Shown here in pieces: positions 1 through 9,188 of a DNA stretch of 64,000 nt. Source of the DNA: Acinetobacter terrae (lineage in GTDB: Bacteria; Pseudomonadota; Gammaproteobacteria; Pseudomonadales; Moraxellaceae). The stretch is from contig NZ_JABERI010000005.1 in assembly GCF_013004375.1 (NCBI RefSeq), positions 62,001 through 126,000 on the forward strand, in the 5' to 3' direction. The notes beneath the pieces were generated by a model. The model searched no databases and had not been told where the DNA came from. It saw only the letters and a list, made by a program, of their open reading frames with translations. The position numbers and the translations under genes were made by a program. Numbering within the stretch: position 1 is the stretch's first letter; each line of letters begins with the position of its first letter.

Positions 1-131
1 AAAACTCGTCAATCACCGGAAAATATAAAATTTGTCGCAGAAACATTATCTTGAAAAAGTAGCGCTGCCTCAAATAGTTGCGAATGGCTTTTCCTTGATA
101 GCAAATTCAGTGAACTTTTTTTCTCCGGCCC

Positions 132-473
132 TTAGTGCTGAAATATCTGCCAGCTATAAATTAGTCCTGCCGCAGCCACAACCCAACAAAGTGTCGCAAC
201 ACCCAAACACGACCACATCGACATTTTGGTTGCCAGCACATACACCATCAACAGATAAATAAAATATGGAATGAGTGACCATAAACCAAATAATGCGGTT
301 TTACGCAAAGCTTCTGCACCCTGCTGTTGCGACACAATCACATGCGCAATCAATGCAAAAGTCGGAAATAACGGCACCAATCCTGCAATATAAAATGCCT
401 TGCTTTTAGAAAGTATCGAAATCAGCAATACCACTGCAGCACCCAATATACATTTCAAAAATAAAGACAACAT
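132..473 (-). CDS. glpM: GlpM family inner-membrane protein
   Basis: A 113-residue, very hydrophobic protein with about four membrane segments. It contains the run KAFYIAGLVPLFPTFALIAH and the later LFGLWSLIPYF, both hallmarks of the GlpM family. In Pseudomonas GlpM is a small membrane protein linked to alginate production; its biochemical role is not known. The start chosen is the ATG at 473, which begins MLSLFLKCILGA like family members. A longer in-frame version from 542 would overlap the upstream gene by 11 bp and add a basic stretch absent from the family. It follows the DUF1304 gene on the same strand, so the two may be cotranscribed. Confidence 0.75.
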   Translation of the reverse strand: MLSLFLKCILGAAVVLLISILSKSKAFYIAGLVPLFPTFALIAHVIVSQQQGAEALRKTALFGLWSLIPYFIYLLMVYVLATKMSMWSCLGVATLCWVVAAAGLIYSWQIFQH

Positions 474-531
474 ATCCACAAATCTAGCAAACAAACGTTT
501 TGAGAAATTAATTCTATGCCAATACCGATAC

Positions 532-894
532 CTAGAATACATTCACTACAATTAAAGCAATCAATGCCGGCACTGCCTGAATATAGATAATCTTTTTACT
601 GGCGGTGATGCCCCCATAGATTCCGGCAACCAAAACACAGCCTAAAAAGAAGTTAGCCAGTGCCATGGCATAAGCTTCAGGTGCAAACAGCGACCAAATC
701 AGTCCGGCTGCTAGAAAACCATTATATAAACCCTGATTTTGCGCTAAAACTTTGGTCAATTTTGCCTTTTCAAGATTATTACCAAAGGCTTTCATTCCAA
801 CAGGTTTATCCCACAGGAACATTTCAAGAACCAAGAAATAAACATGCAGTAATGCAATCAGTGTGATTAAAATTTTGGCAATCATAGTTTTCAT
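532..894 (-). CDS. DUF1304 family membrane protein
   Basis: A 120-residue protein with four predicted membrane segments. The N-terminal run ALLHVYFLVLEMFLW and the later NQGLYNGFLAAGL are typical of DUF1304 proteins, which have no established function. The start at 894 (MKTMIAKIL) or the ATG at 885 is favoured because an AGGGA Shine-Dalgarno sequence lies just upstream; a longer version to 966 carries a charged leader not found in the family. It is divergent from uvrA across a 250-bp gap and is followed closely by glpM. Confidence 0.7.
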   Translation of the reverse strand: MKTMIAKILITLIALLHVYFLVLEMFLWDKPVGMKAFGNNLEKAKLTKVLAQNQGLYNGFLAAGLIWSLFAPEAYAMALANFFLGCVLVAGIYGGITASKKIIYIQAVPALIALIVVNVF

Positions 895-1046
895 TTCCCT
901 TTTTATTTTCATGCTATTGTGCGGTGATTTTTCTTTTTTAGCGACATCTTCTGCAACACGATTCACATTAAAAGTAGCTTATTCAGACTTGTGACTATTA
1001 CGAAAGCTCGCTACAGTCTTATAAACTTTAACTAAATACATTCAGC

Positions 1047-1061
1047 CGACATAATATGTCG
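1047..1061. promoter_or_regulatory. 15-bp palindrome upstream of uvrA
   Basis: CGACAT and ATGTCG flank a 3-base AAT centre, giving a perfect inverted repeat 84 bp before the uvrA start and in the shared upstream region of the DUF1304 gene. It could be a repressor operator, but nothing in the sequence identifies the protein. No LexA box of the Escherichia type is visible here, which fits the absence of LexA in Acinetobacter. Confidence 0.3.
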
Positions 1062-1144
1062 TTAAAAAACGATTTTATTCAGCTTGAACAAAATTAAATC
1101 GCTATCATATATAACCTTCAATTTGCACATTACCGAGATGTTTT

Positions 1145-3976
1145 ATGAGCCAAAGTCATATCCGTATTCGAGGCGCACGTACCCATAACTTAAAAAATGT
1201 GTCACTCGATATTCCACGCGACAAATTCGTGGTCATTACGGGACTCTCAGGCTCAGGTAAATCTTCCTTAGCTTTTGACACCTTATATGCTGAAGGTCAG
1301 CGCCGTTATGTGGAATCGCTTTCTGCCTATGCGCGCCAGTTCCTTTCGCAAATGGAAAAACCAGAAGTCGATTCTATTGAAGGTTTAAGCCCTGCTATTG
1401 CAATTGAACAGAAATCAACCAGCCACAACCCACGTTCAACTGTGGGAACAATCACGGAAATTTACGACTATTTACGTCTTTTATATGCACGTGTCGGAAC
1501 ACCGTATTGTCCTGAACATGACCTGCCGATGGTGGCACAAACCGTTTCAGAAATGGTTGATGCAGTTAAAAGTTTAGAGGAAGGCACGGCTTTAATACTG
1601 CTTGCACCTGTGGTGCGTGAGCGTAAAGGCGAATACACCAACCTGTTTGAGCAATTGCAAAGCCAAGGTTTTGTCCGTGCCCGGGTGGATGGTGAAATTG
1701 TCGAAATTGATACCCCACCTGAACTGGATAAAAAGAAAAAACACACCATTGAAGTAGTCGTGGATCGTTTTAAAGTCCGTGATGATTTGGGCAACCGTAT
1801 TGCTGAATCTTTTGAAACTGCGCTGCGTTTAGGTGGCGACATCGCGATTTTATCGTGGATGAAAGGCGAACAAGCTGATCGTGTGTTCTCGGCAAAACAT
1901 TCTTGCCCTGAATGTGACCGCGCTGTTGCCGAACTCGAACCACGTTTGTTCTCCTTCAACAATCCATTTGGTGCCTGCCCTGCCTGTGATGGTTTAGGTA
2001 CACGCAGCCATTTCAGTGTAGACAAACTGATTCCAAACAGTGAAGTATCATTAAGCCAAGGTGCCATTCGCGGTTGGGACAGACAGCGTCCGTATTACTA
2101 CAGCATGATTGAAAAAGTCGCAGCGCATTTTGGCTTTTCTTTGGATACGCCGTGGAATGAACTGGATGCCGATACCAAAAAGAAATTCCTTTACGGGACG
2201 GGCAAAGACAAAGTTGATTTAAGCTATATCGATGAGCGTGGTCGTCAGCATAAACGTGTGCAACCTTTTGAAGGCATTTTGCCGCATCTGGAACGTCGCT
2301 ACCGTGAAACTGAATCGAATTATGTCCGTGATGATTTGGCCCAGTATTTATCCAATGCTGCGTGTGATGCCTGTGGCGGTTCACGTCTGAATGAAATTTC
2401 ACGTAACGTCAGGGTCAAAGACAAAACCATTGCTCAAATTACCAAAATGTCGATTGGCGATGCTGAAGCGTATTATCAAGACTTACAGCTTGAAGGGGCC
2501 AAAGGCGAAATTGCCGACAAGATTTTCAAGGAAATTCGTGAACGTCTGCACTTCCTGGTTTCTGTCGGCTTAAACTATTTAAGTCTTTCGCGTTCTGCCG
2601 AAACCCTATCTGGTGGTGAAGCACAGCGTATTCGTTTAGCTTCGCAAATTGGTGCGGGTTTGATGGGTGTGATGTACGTACTGGATGAACCGTCGATTGG
2701 TTTGCATCAACGTGATAATGACCGTCTGCTTGAAACTTTAGTTCGCTTACGTGACCTAGGAAATACAGTTTTAGTCGTTGAACATGATGAAGATGCGATT
2801 CGTGCTGCGGACCATATTATTGATATTGGCCCGGGTGCCGGTGTGCATGGCGGTCATATCATTGCTGAAGGCACCTATGAAGAAATTTTGGCAAATCCCG
2901 AATCGCTTACCGGACAATATTTATCTGGAAAGTTAAAAATTAAAGTGCCGGAAGTTCGCACGCAACCACCAAAACCTGAAGAGAAAATTAAGCTAATGGG
3001 TGCGGCAGGTCATAACTTACAGAATGTCGATTTAACCATTCCTTTAGGTATTATGACTTGTGTGACGGGCGTTTCGGGTTCGGGTAAATCCACACTGATT
3101 AACCGTACCCTTTTACCGCTTGCAGCAACACAATTGAATGGCGCAACCACTTTAACCGCTGAAAAATTTGATTCAATTGATGGCTTACAGTTCCTCGATA
3201 AAGTCGTGGATATTGACCAAAGCCCGATTGGACGTACTCCACGTTCTAACCCTGCGACTTATACAGGTTTGTTTACCCCGATTCGTGAATTGTTTGCGCA
3301 AACGCCTGAAGCCAAAGCACGTGGTTATGCCGCGGGTCGTTTCTCGTTTAACGTGAAAGGTGGTCGTTGTGAAGCTTGCGAAGGCGACGGCATGATTAAA
3401 GTGGCGATGCACTTCCTGCCCGATATGTATGTGCCTTGCGATGCCTGTCATGGCGACCGTTATAACCGTGAAACTTTAGAAGTCGGTTATAAAGGTAAAA
3501 ACATTTCTGATGTTTTAGGTATGACTGTTGAAGATGCAATGCATTTCTTTGAAGCCATTCCAGTGATTCACCGTCGCCTTGAAACTTTAACGCAAGTCGG
3601 TTTGGGTTATATCCGTTTAGGTCAATCTGCGACCACCCTTTCAGGTGGTGAAGCACAACGGGTGAAATTGGCACGTGAGTTGGCGAAGCGTGATACGGGT
3701 AAAACCTTATATATCCTGGATGAACCGACCACAGGTCTGCATTTCCACGATATTGCAAAACTGTTAGATATTCTGCATCAGCTCCGTGATAAGGGTAATA
3801 CTATCGTGGTGATTGAGCATAATCTGGATGTGATTAAAACTGCCGACTGGGTGATTGATCTTGGTCCTGAAGGTGGTGCGGGTGGCGGTATGATTATTGC
3901 GGAAGGTACGCCTGAAGAAATGGCGAAATCTAAAGTTTCACATACGGCGAAGTTCTTGAAGCCGTTGTTAAAATGA
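1145..3976 (+). CDS. uvrA: Excinuclease ABC subunit A (UvrA)
   Basis: A full-length 943-residue DNA damage sensor of nucleotide excision repair, which as a dimer loads UvrB on lesions. Walker A motifs are GLSGSGKS at residues 33-40 and GVSGSGKS near 645. ABC signatures [12 protein letters not shown] and [12 protein letters not shown] occur near 490 and 830. Zinc-binding clusters CPEC...CPAC near 255-280 and CEAC...CDAC near 740-770 are both intact. The start ATG at 1145 gives the usual [19 protein letters not shown] opening. It is a single gene, closed by a strong terminator directly after its stop codon. Nothing unusual is seen apart from the neighbouring insertion downstream. Confidence 0.98.
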   Translation: MSQSHIRIRGARTHNLKNVSLDIPRDKFVVITGLSGSGKSSLAFDTLYAEGQRRYVESLSAYARQFLSQMEKPEVDSIEGLSPAIAIEQKSTSHNPRSTVGTITEIYDYLRLLYARVGTPYCPEHDLPMVAQTVSEMVDAVKSLEEGTALILLAPVVRERKGEYTNLFEQLQSQGFVRARVDGEIVEIDTPPELDKKKKHTIEVVVDRFKVRDDLGNRIAESFETALRLGGDIAILSWMKGEQADRVFSAKHSCPECDRAVAELEPRLFSFNNPFGACPACDGLGTRSHFSVDKLIPNSEVSLSQGAIRGWDRQRPYYYSMIEKVAAHFGFSLDTPWNELDADTKKKFLYGTGKDKVDLSYIDERGRQHKRVQPFEGILPHLERRYRETESNYVRDDLAQYLSNAACDACGGSRLNEISRNVRVKDKTIAQITKMSIGDAEAYYQDLQLEGAKGEIADKIFKEIRERLHFLVSVGLNYLSLSRSAETLSGGEAQRIRLASQIGAGLMGVMYVLDEPSIGLHQRDNDRLLETLVRLRDLGNTVLVVEHDEDAIRAADHIIDIGPGAGVHGGHIIAEGTYEEILANPESLTGQYLSGKLKIKVPEVRTQPPKPEEKIKLMGAAGHNLQNVDLTIPLGIMTCVTGVSGSGKSTLINRTLLPLAATQLNGATTLTAEKFDSIDGLQFLDKVVDIDQSPIGRTPRSNPATYTGLFTPIRELFAQTPEAKARGYAAGRFSFNVKGGRCEACEGDGMIKVAMHFLPDMYVPCDACHGDRYNRETLEVGYKGKNISDVLGMTVEDAMHFFEAIPVIHRRLETLTQVGLGYIRLGQSATTLSGGEAQRVKLARELAKRDTGKTLYILDEPTTGLHFHDIAKLLDILHQLRDKGNTIVVIEHNLDVIKTADWVIDLGPEGGAGGGMIIAEGTPEEMAKSKVSHTAKFLKPLLK

Positions 3977-3979
3977 TTT

Positions 3980-4009
3980 AAGAAGGGCTCATAAGAGCCC
4001 TTCTTTTTT
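3980..4009. terminator. Bidirectional terminator between uvrA and the KAP NTPase gene
   Basis: A perfect 11-bp stem AAGAAGGGCTC / GAGCCCTTCTT with a 4-base ATAA loop, followed by T's on the plus strand and preceded by A's. It starts 4 bp after the uvrA stop. The stop codon and last codons of the convergent KAP gene lie inside it. Confidence 0.9.
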
Positions 4010-5761
4010 AAAGTTATCAATTACAAACTCTATATTTTTTACCTGACTACTATTGCTACTCGCTTGTAATTTCACTATAAGCAAATTCTCAATTATTTTT
4101 TTAATAGATGAAGTCAAATTTTTATCTATATTCTGTTTTAGGATTTCTGTGATTAATTTACCTTTTGTTATTTCCCTTAATTCAGGATCTTTTGAAGATT
4201 GAATAAATATAAAGTCATGCCAATCACTTTGAGTTGCCTGCTGCAATACATGATCAGCATTACGCTTAGTTATACCATTCAAAATATATGGTTTAAGTGT
4301 ATCAAAAAATGATAGCTGCCCTTGGGTTGAGTTTCTATTCTTCCAACGCTTTATATACCAATGAAATAAATTATCTTTTTTATAACCAAATGTTGTAGCA
4401 TCATCCCAAATCTGCTCATAATTCTCCTGTAACTCATGAGCAAGCCAATTCAAAATTGCTTTTTTTAATTGTTTAGATAAATCATTTCGCCCAAATTTTC
4501 TTAATAAAAAACAATGAAAATCTAAATCTTTAAGATCATTAAAACTTATAGATTCAGATGATTTTTGAAATAAATGGTCACAATAATTTTGATCAACTTG
4601 TAAATTACGCCATTGATCCATTAATCGCCTAATATCTTCTTTAATTGAATTATTTTTCTCAGAAATTAAATCTGAATTAGCTAATATATTTAATTCTTGA
4701 AAGTTTGGCTGACCTTTTTGATCGAACCATTTTCTAAATTCTAGTAACCATCGATCATGATCAAACACAAATGAATAAGATAAATTTTGTAATTTTTTCA
4801 AGATTACTAACTTTTCATTACCCTGCTTACTATCTTCATTAAGATCCATGAGATCAACAGCATTTTCAGTAGAAAAGTCCTCCCACTTCAAACCATTTTC
4901 AACACCAAAGTCTTCTATAAAATAGCCTTGCAAAATTCGAATCAAAATAATTTCTTTTGTTGAATAGGCAACCGTATCAGGTAACTGTTGTCTAAAGTTC
5001 TTATAGAGTTTTATGACTTTTTGAAAAAACCGAAAATTATGGATACCTAGTTCATTTGCAAATTTCACCATCAAATTTACTAATTGTTCGTCTATCCCTT
5101 GTGTATTCGCACGAATCAGAGGTTCTACTGATGTAATTTTGATTGTTTCATCAATTAATTTTTCTTTATATTCAGCATATTTTTTATTATTTTCACCTTC
5201 CGCTTTATCTTCATCCAAAATCAAAATTACCTGACAATTTCTTTCTAATTTAAGCTGATTTGCCAAACCCATGACATCTTCAATATCTAGCTTTTTTGAC
5301 ATTCTTTCAAAGTCATCAAAACAAATTATCGCATTATTAACTTGGGCAAAAAGAAATGACTCAATTAATCGTGCAGATGCACTTACTCCATATTGAGATA
5401 CTTTGATATCTCTGAATTGACTAATAAATTTTTTCAAGAGTATTGGAGTTTCAATATTTTTTGAACTAAATTCATTAAAATGATTTGAACTTAACTTAGT
5501 ACAAATAGCTGTCTTTAGATCAGCTAGAGACTCAACCCCAAATAAAGAGATATATGCGTATTTCTTATTGAATAAATTTGGGTATTTCTGTGTTATGAAA
5601 AAAGGTAAATATTTTCGTTCTTCTTCTCTTTTAGCTCTTTCATTTATAAATTTATTCCAAAAGAAAGTTTTACCTATCCCCCACTGTCCTGTAATTGCTA
5701 CAGCCATTCCTTTATTATTATTGTTCTTAAAAATATCTTCTAAACGTTCAAACTGATCCAT
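3989..5761 (-). CDS. KAP-family P-loop NTPase, possible antiphage protein
   Basis: A 590-residue protein with Walker A GQWGIGKT at residues 25-32 and a Walker B-like AIICFDDFER at 144-153, then CQVILILDEDKA near 176. This arrangement matches KAP P-loop NTPases (the Kidins220/ARMS and PifA superfamily). Several members, such as PifA of the F plasmid, exclude phages. The remaining 400 residues are charged, helix-rich and not recognised. No membrane segment is evident between the Walker motifs, unlike many KAP proteins. The gene is visibly richer in A+T than uvrA, stands alone, and ends inside the uvrA terminator, all suggesting acquisition. A role in defence is an inference; the NTPase assignment is firm. 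Confidence 0.75.
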   Translation of the reverse strand: MDQFERLEDIFKNNNNKGMAVAITGQWGIGKTFFWNKFINERAKREEERKYLPFFITQKYPNLFNKKYAYISLFGVESLADLKTAICTKLSSNHFNEFSSKNIETPILLKKFISQFRDIKVSQYGVSASARLIESFLFAQVNNAIICFDDFERMSKKLDIEDVMGLANQLKLERNCQVILILDEDKAEGENNKKYAEYKEKLIDETIKITSVEPLIRANTQGIDEQLVNLMVKFANELGIHNFRFFQKVIKLYKNFRQQLPDTVAYSTKEIILIRILQGYFIEDFGVENGLKWEDFSTENAVDLMDLNEDSKQGNEKLVILKKLQNLSYSFVFDHDRWLLEFRKWFDQKGQPNFQELNILANSDLISEKNNSIKEDIRRLMDQWRNLQVDQNYCDHLFQKSSESISFNDLKDLDFHCFLLRKFGRNDLSKQLKKAILNWLAHELQENYEQIWDDATTFGYKKDNLFHWYIKRWKNRNSTQGQLSFFDTLKPYILNGITKRNADHVLQQATQSDWHDFIFIQSSKDPELREITKGKLITEILKQNIDKNLTSSIKKIIENLLIVKLQASSNSSQVKNIEFVIDNFKKEGLL

Positions 5762-5818
5762 TCTTGAAAACTTTATTGTGGTAATAAATCTTTATATATC
5801 AAAAATTAATAACTTACA

Positions 5819-7522
5819 TCACCCCGCTACTGCATTTTTGCCATTTTCTTTGGCCTGAAATAAAGACTTGTCGGCTTTTTCCAGTAATGCCATCCATGAT
5901 GCTGCACCAACAGCAACACCTGCACTCACAGAAATCTGAATATTTTGATTGATCTCAGCAATGTAGAGTTCAGAGCTGCCAATCTCTTTAAGAATTTTAT
6001 TCGCAACAACCCAAGCATCCTGAAAATCAGCCTGTTCGATTAATACCAAAAACTCATCACCACCATAACGCACGATCAAATCCGAAGTACGCACACAAAA
6101 TTGTAATTTTTCCGCGACTAGCCTAATAACTTCATCACCGACAATATGCCCGAAAGTATCATTTACCTGTTTAAAATCATCAATATCAAAAATAATTAGC
6201 GCTGTTTGAGTAAATTTTTCAGGTTTCTTTTCCAGATACTTAATATATTCATCCAAAGCCAAACGGTTGGATACACCAGTCAAACTATCAGTATTGGCAA
6301 TATTTCTGAGTTGAAATTCTAAAGCATCGCGTTGCTGTAGCACGCATTTCAACTTTTTAATTGCTTGTAACAGTGTTACTGGATCATTTGATAATTCATC
6401 AAATTCACTATCTGCAACTTTATGCTGTGCCAAACGAAGAATTGCATTTTTGGCTTTAAGCAAAGGTTTAAATACCCCATTTCGCGCATAGATCATGGTA
6501 AAACATGCGGTAACTAGACAAATTATTGCAACCAAGAGCGTTATGATAAATTGCTGTTGTGCTTGATTTTTCTCGTTTTGAGCAACACTAACACTGTAAT
6601 CTAAAATATAGGTTTGCAAATTCACAACTGTGACAAATTTGTCGACCATAGCCTCTGTCAATTGCGTACCGGTTAATGAATAACGCTGATTATGCAAACT
6701 TTCATTAATTAAACCCGCAACAATTGGAATACCTTTGTCTAAAAACTGTTTTTTTACTTTTTGATGCAAAGCTAAATATTCGGGGGTTTTGCCTTGTTCA
6801 GGTTGTATGGTATTGACCAAGCCCCATAAATAATTTGCCTGATGTTGAGTCTGTAATGATCGAGCTAGATTATCTTCAGGTATTTTTTCTGCAAAAGTGA
6901 CCGATGCAATGACATTCGATGCAATTCGCCCTGCCTGGTCGCGTAAATCCGCCAGAATTAAAATGAGGGTGTAGGACTCAGAAGCAGATGTCCCCTTACC
7001 TACCGAGTGCACCAATACATTTTTTAAAATTTCATGACAACTATCCCATGCCGTGAACATTTTCTTAATCGCATCATCAAGCTGTTTTGAAGTACGTTCA
7101 GATCGGGGCAAAGCAGCATAAGCATCCACAGCTTGACGACCTTGCTGTAAAGTTACTTTTAAATTGGAAGATAAGCCTCGTACCTGAGCAGAAAAGCCTG
7201 ATGCATTTAAAATCTGTAGGGTCTGATCAATCTGTATATCGACTTCTTTTCGATGCGCTTGCAGCTCTTGTAGATTTTTAGCTAATTCATCAGCGGTACT
7301 CGACATCACCTTATTCGCAGGTGCTCTCTCGCGTGAAACTTTATTGGCTAAATCGGCAACTGCACGTAGCGCAGAAATTTCAGTTAAAGCGCGATCTGCT
7401 TTTTGATAACTCTGATAACTACTGACAATTAAAGGAACAGAAAGAAAAAGCAGTGAGAAGATAATGATGATCATCGACAAAAAAAGCCGTTGACTAATAT
7501 GTTCCGAACGTAATTTATACAT
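5819..7522 (-). CDS. Membrane-anchored diguanylate cyclase (GGDEF)
   Basis: A 567-residue protein. Membrane segments lie at about residues 13-34 and 325-345, enclosing a large helical periplasmic sensor region. The C-terminal GGDEF domain has FDIDDFKQVNDTFGH and an intact RYGGDEF with GGDEF at 487-491, so it should make cyclic di-GMP. An inhibitory I-site RTSD at 478-481 stands exactly five residues before the GGDEF, indicating product feedback. No EAL domain is present. The stop lies 57 bp from the KAP gene start, but the base composition is more like the core genome. The ligand of the sensor region cannot be read from sequence. Confidence 0.9.
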   Translation of the reverse strand: MYKLRSEHISQRLFLSMIIIIFSLLFLSVPLIVSSYQSYQKADRALTEISALRAVADLANKVSRERAPANKVMSSTADELAKNLQELQAHRKEVDIQIDQTLQILNASGFSAQVRGLSSNLKVTLQQGRQAVDAYAALPRSERTSKQLDDAIKKMFTAWDSCHEILKNVLVHSVGKGTSASESYTLILILADLRDQAGRIASNVIASVTFAEKIPEDNLARSLQTQHQANYLWGLVNTIQPEQGKTPEYLALHQKVKKQFLDKGIPIVAGLINESLHNQRYSLTGTQLTEAMVDKFVTVVNLQTYILDYSVSVAQNEKNQAQQQFIITLLVAIICLVTACFTMIYARNGVFKPLLKAKNAILRLAQHKVADSEFDELSNDPVTLLQAIKKLKCVLQQRDALEFQLRNIANTDSLTGVSNRLALDEYIKYLEKKPEKFTQTALIIFDIDDFKQVNDTFGHIVGDEVIRLVAEKLQFCVRTSDLIVRYGGDEFLVLIEQADFQDAWVVANKILKEIGSSELYIAEINQNIQISVSAGVAVGAASWMALLEKADKSLFQAKENGKNAVAG

Positions 7523-7677
7523 GGATTAAGTACGCCCCACACAAAAACAACTGGCCAATCATCATCATATTTCGTTTATAATACAATCGTATATATTACA
7601 TTATTTCCATACTACTAATTCTTTCTTATCAACCGTTTATCTTATTTTTTATAAAAAATTATTATTAATACCACTCT

Positions 7678-8101
7678 CTAATGAAGATAAAAGAATAAAC
7701 CAAGTTTATTCAAAACATCTAAGCTCAATTGCTTGCGCTCCCTCACCTCATCAGCATCATGCATTTCCACCCAACTCAAAAACTTCAGTCGTATGTACTT
7801 TATCATGTTGCAAGCCAATCAAGGCATTTAACATTTTAAAAGTTGAAGCAGGAATATAGAAATGTCTGGCATGGGTTAAAGCATTCCCATAATGATTGAA
7901 CTGGTGACCATCCTAAGTAATAAAGACTGCTTGTTTATTTGCTTGATTCAACAGCGTTGCAATATCTTCTGATCACACTGATGTTAATTCTGAGATGGGT
8001 TTCATCATGGCTTGATTAGAATTCTGTTCGCTCACCATCTGACAAGCACTTCATTTCATCAAGACCATTAAGCAACTTAAGTAAAACAATCCTTGTTTCA
8101 T
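7678..8101 (-). pseudogene. blaOXA: Decayed class D (OXA) beta-lactamase gene
   Basis: Reading the minus strand from the ATG at 8101 gives one continuous frame starting MKQGLFYLSCL with a lipobox-like SAC. It continues through YIPASTFKMLNALIGLQHD, which holds the class D active-site S-T-F-K (codons 86-89, bases 7835-7846), then TTEVF. The frame is broken by stops at codons 17, 43 and 63 (8051-8053 TGA, 7973-7975 TGA, 7913-7915 TAG). After TTEVF the sequence jumps, in another frame, to RKQLSLDVLNKLGLFFYL ending in a TAG at 7678. That is the C-terminal helix of OXA-58-like enzymes, so roughly 140 middle codons are deleted. About 424 bp remain of an expected 820 or so. The gene cannot make an enzyme. 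Confidence 0.85.
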
Positions 8102-8189
8102 CTCAAAATCTCGAAAGCATTAATCTTCTATTTTTATTAAGTCCTATTAGCTCATTTTGTATGAATTACATACCTAAAAATATTTTTAT

Positions 8190-8340
8190 AACAGGTGTAA
8201 GAAAATATTTACACCTGCCACAAATAAGTGCATAATGCACCGCATTAGGGCAGGTCAAAATCATTCCTCAGCAGGATTTTTGATTTTTCCGAGATTTTTG
8301 GCTAAAAAACCCCAGTTTTCACAGGAAACTGGGGTTTTTT
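8190..8340 (+). ncRNA. Candidate structured small RNA, plus strand
   Basis: Starts with a perfect 9-bp hairpin CAGGTGTAA / TTACACCTG (8192-8200, 8209-8217). The 3' arm can instead pair through ACCTGCC (8213-8219) with GGCAGGT (8249-8255), enclosing a small palindrome GTGCAT-A-ATGCAC (8228-8240). It ends in a strong terminator at 8304-8340. There is no open reading frame or ribosome binding site in it. A weak promoter (TTGTAT about 17-18 bases before TATTTT) lies at 8157-8186. The family is not recognised. It might alternatively be a leader that terminates before any gene. Confidence 0.4.
8304..8340 (+). terminator. Strong rho-independent terminator
   Basis: Fifteen-bp stem with arms AAAAAACCCCAGTTT and AAACTGGGGTTTTTT around a 7-base loop. 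No protein gene precedes it on the plus strand, which is why the upstream structured segment is proposed as a non-coding RNA. Confidence 0.85.
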
Positions 8341-8568
8341 ATTACTAAATTTAAGATATGAAATAAAACTCATATCAATAATGCTCTATATTGGTGCATA
8401 AATATTCTAAAATAATTCAAAATACACATTTTTAAAATATTCCGCTTTGTAATAGATCTTTAATAAAAAACTAAAAATTAATATTCTTTTGGCTTTAAAG
8501 TTGTGCTGATATTTGACTACTGTTTTTATTAAATATGAGAACTTAGTCAGAGCATACTTATTTCAGGC

Positions 8569-8670
8569 AAAAAAAAGCCCAACCTTGGGGAAAGTTGGGC
8601 ATATAAAAACAAAACTTGTTTATGGAGAATCAGATCATCATCACATTATTTCAATGTAACATGACTTGAT
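8569..8670 (-). ncRNA. Candidate Hfq-type small RNA, minus strand
   Basis: On the minus strand a promoter-like pair TTTACT (8705-8700) and CATAAT (8682-8677) with a 17-base spacer precedes a transcript of about 100 nt. Near its 5' end it can form ACATT / AATGT. It then has an A/U-rich single-stranded stretch and ends in the stem GCCCAAC / GTTGGGC (8577-8583, 8594-8600) followed by eight U's. This is the layout of an Hfq-dependent small RNA. No coding frame feeds this terminator. Start point and targets are inference. Confidence 0.45.
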
Positions 8671-9119
8671 AGATAGATTATGATAAAAATCACCAAACAA
8701 GTAAAGCCTATCAAAGTAGTAAGGTTTAACCTGAATCACAATAAATATATAAAGATGTGAAATACATCACATATTAAGGTTTGGAATGTTTATATTTTAA
8801 ACAAAAAAATATCCGTTATAAGTCATCTTTATTGTTTTAACTCATAAAATATTACAAATATGATGATTTTCTCACGTTATACCAACATAGATAAATTACT
8901 TATTTACAATTAACAACTACAAATTAACCTAATTTTACATTGTAAAAATCTCCCCACTTACTTTCATTAATTCTAAGCAGGATTAGTTGCTTTAATGCAC
9001 ATAATCTTTTGTTATTAAGAAAGTTTTTTAATTTTATAGGCATTAAGTTGATTGTGGACTTATCCACGTTATGTGATGTTTATAGTAATATTTCAACCAA
9101 ATAATGTCCTTTTACTTCA

Positions 9120-9147
9120 TTGACTTAATGTTTTGTTACAATACAAT
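9120..9147 (+). promoter_or_regulatory. Sigma-70 promoter of the Omp33-36 gene
   Basis: TTGACT (9120-9125), a 16-base spacer and TACAAT (9142-9147), 42 bp before the start codon. TTGTTACAA occupies the end of the spacer; the same 9-mer or its reverse complement occurs at the promoters of two of the other porin genes in the window. Confidence 0.6.
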
Positions 9148-9188
9148 GCCTACTGTTTAATCCATTTTTAATAGAACTGGTAATTATT

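Larger units (their letters stand above)
8102..9188. other. Long intergenic region with two RNA candidates and the porin promoter
   Basis: A strongly A+T-rich stretch of about 1.1 kb with no credible coding frame. It holds the old upstream region of the OXA relic, a structured segment plus terminator on the plus strand (8190-8340), a second RNA candidate on the minus strand (8569-8670), and the promoter of the Omp33-36 gene near 9120-9147. I see nothing I can assign between 8341 and 8568 or between 8706 and 9119. Confidence 0.6.

Noticed and set aside
32..262. A plus-strand frame at the left edge
   Set aside because: It begins with TTG and lies antisense to glpM; a shadow of the real gene.
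967..1144. LexA-type SOS box before uvrA
   Set aside because: No CTGT-N8-ACAG match; Acinetobacter lacks canonical LexA. Only an unrelated 15-bp palindrome is present.
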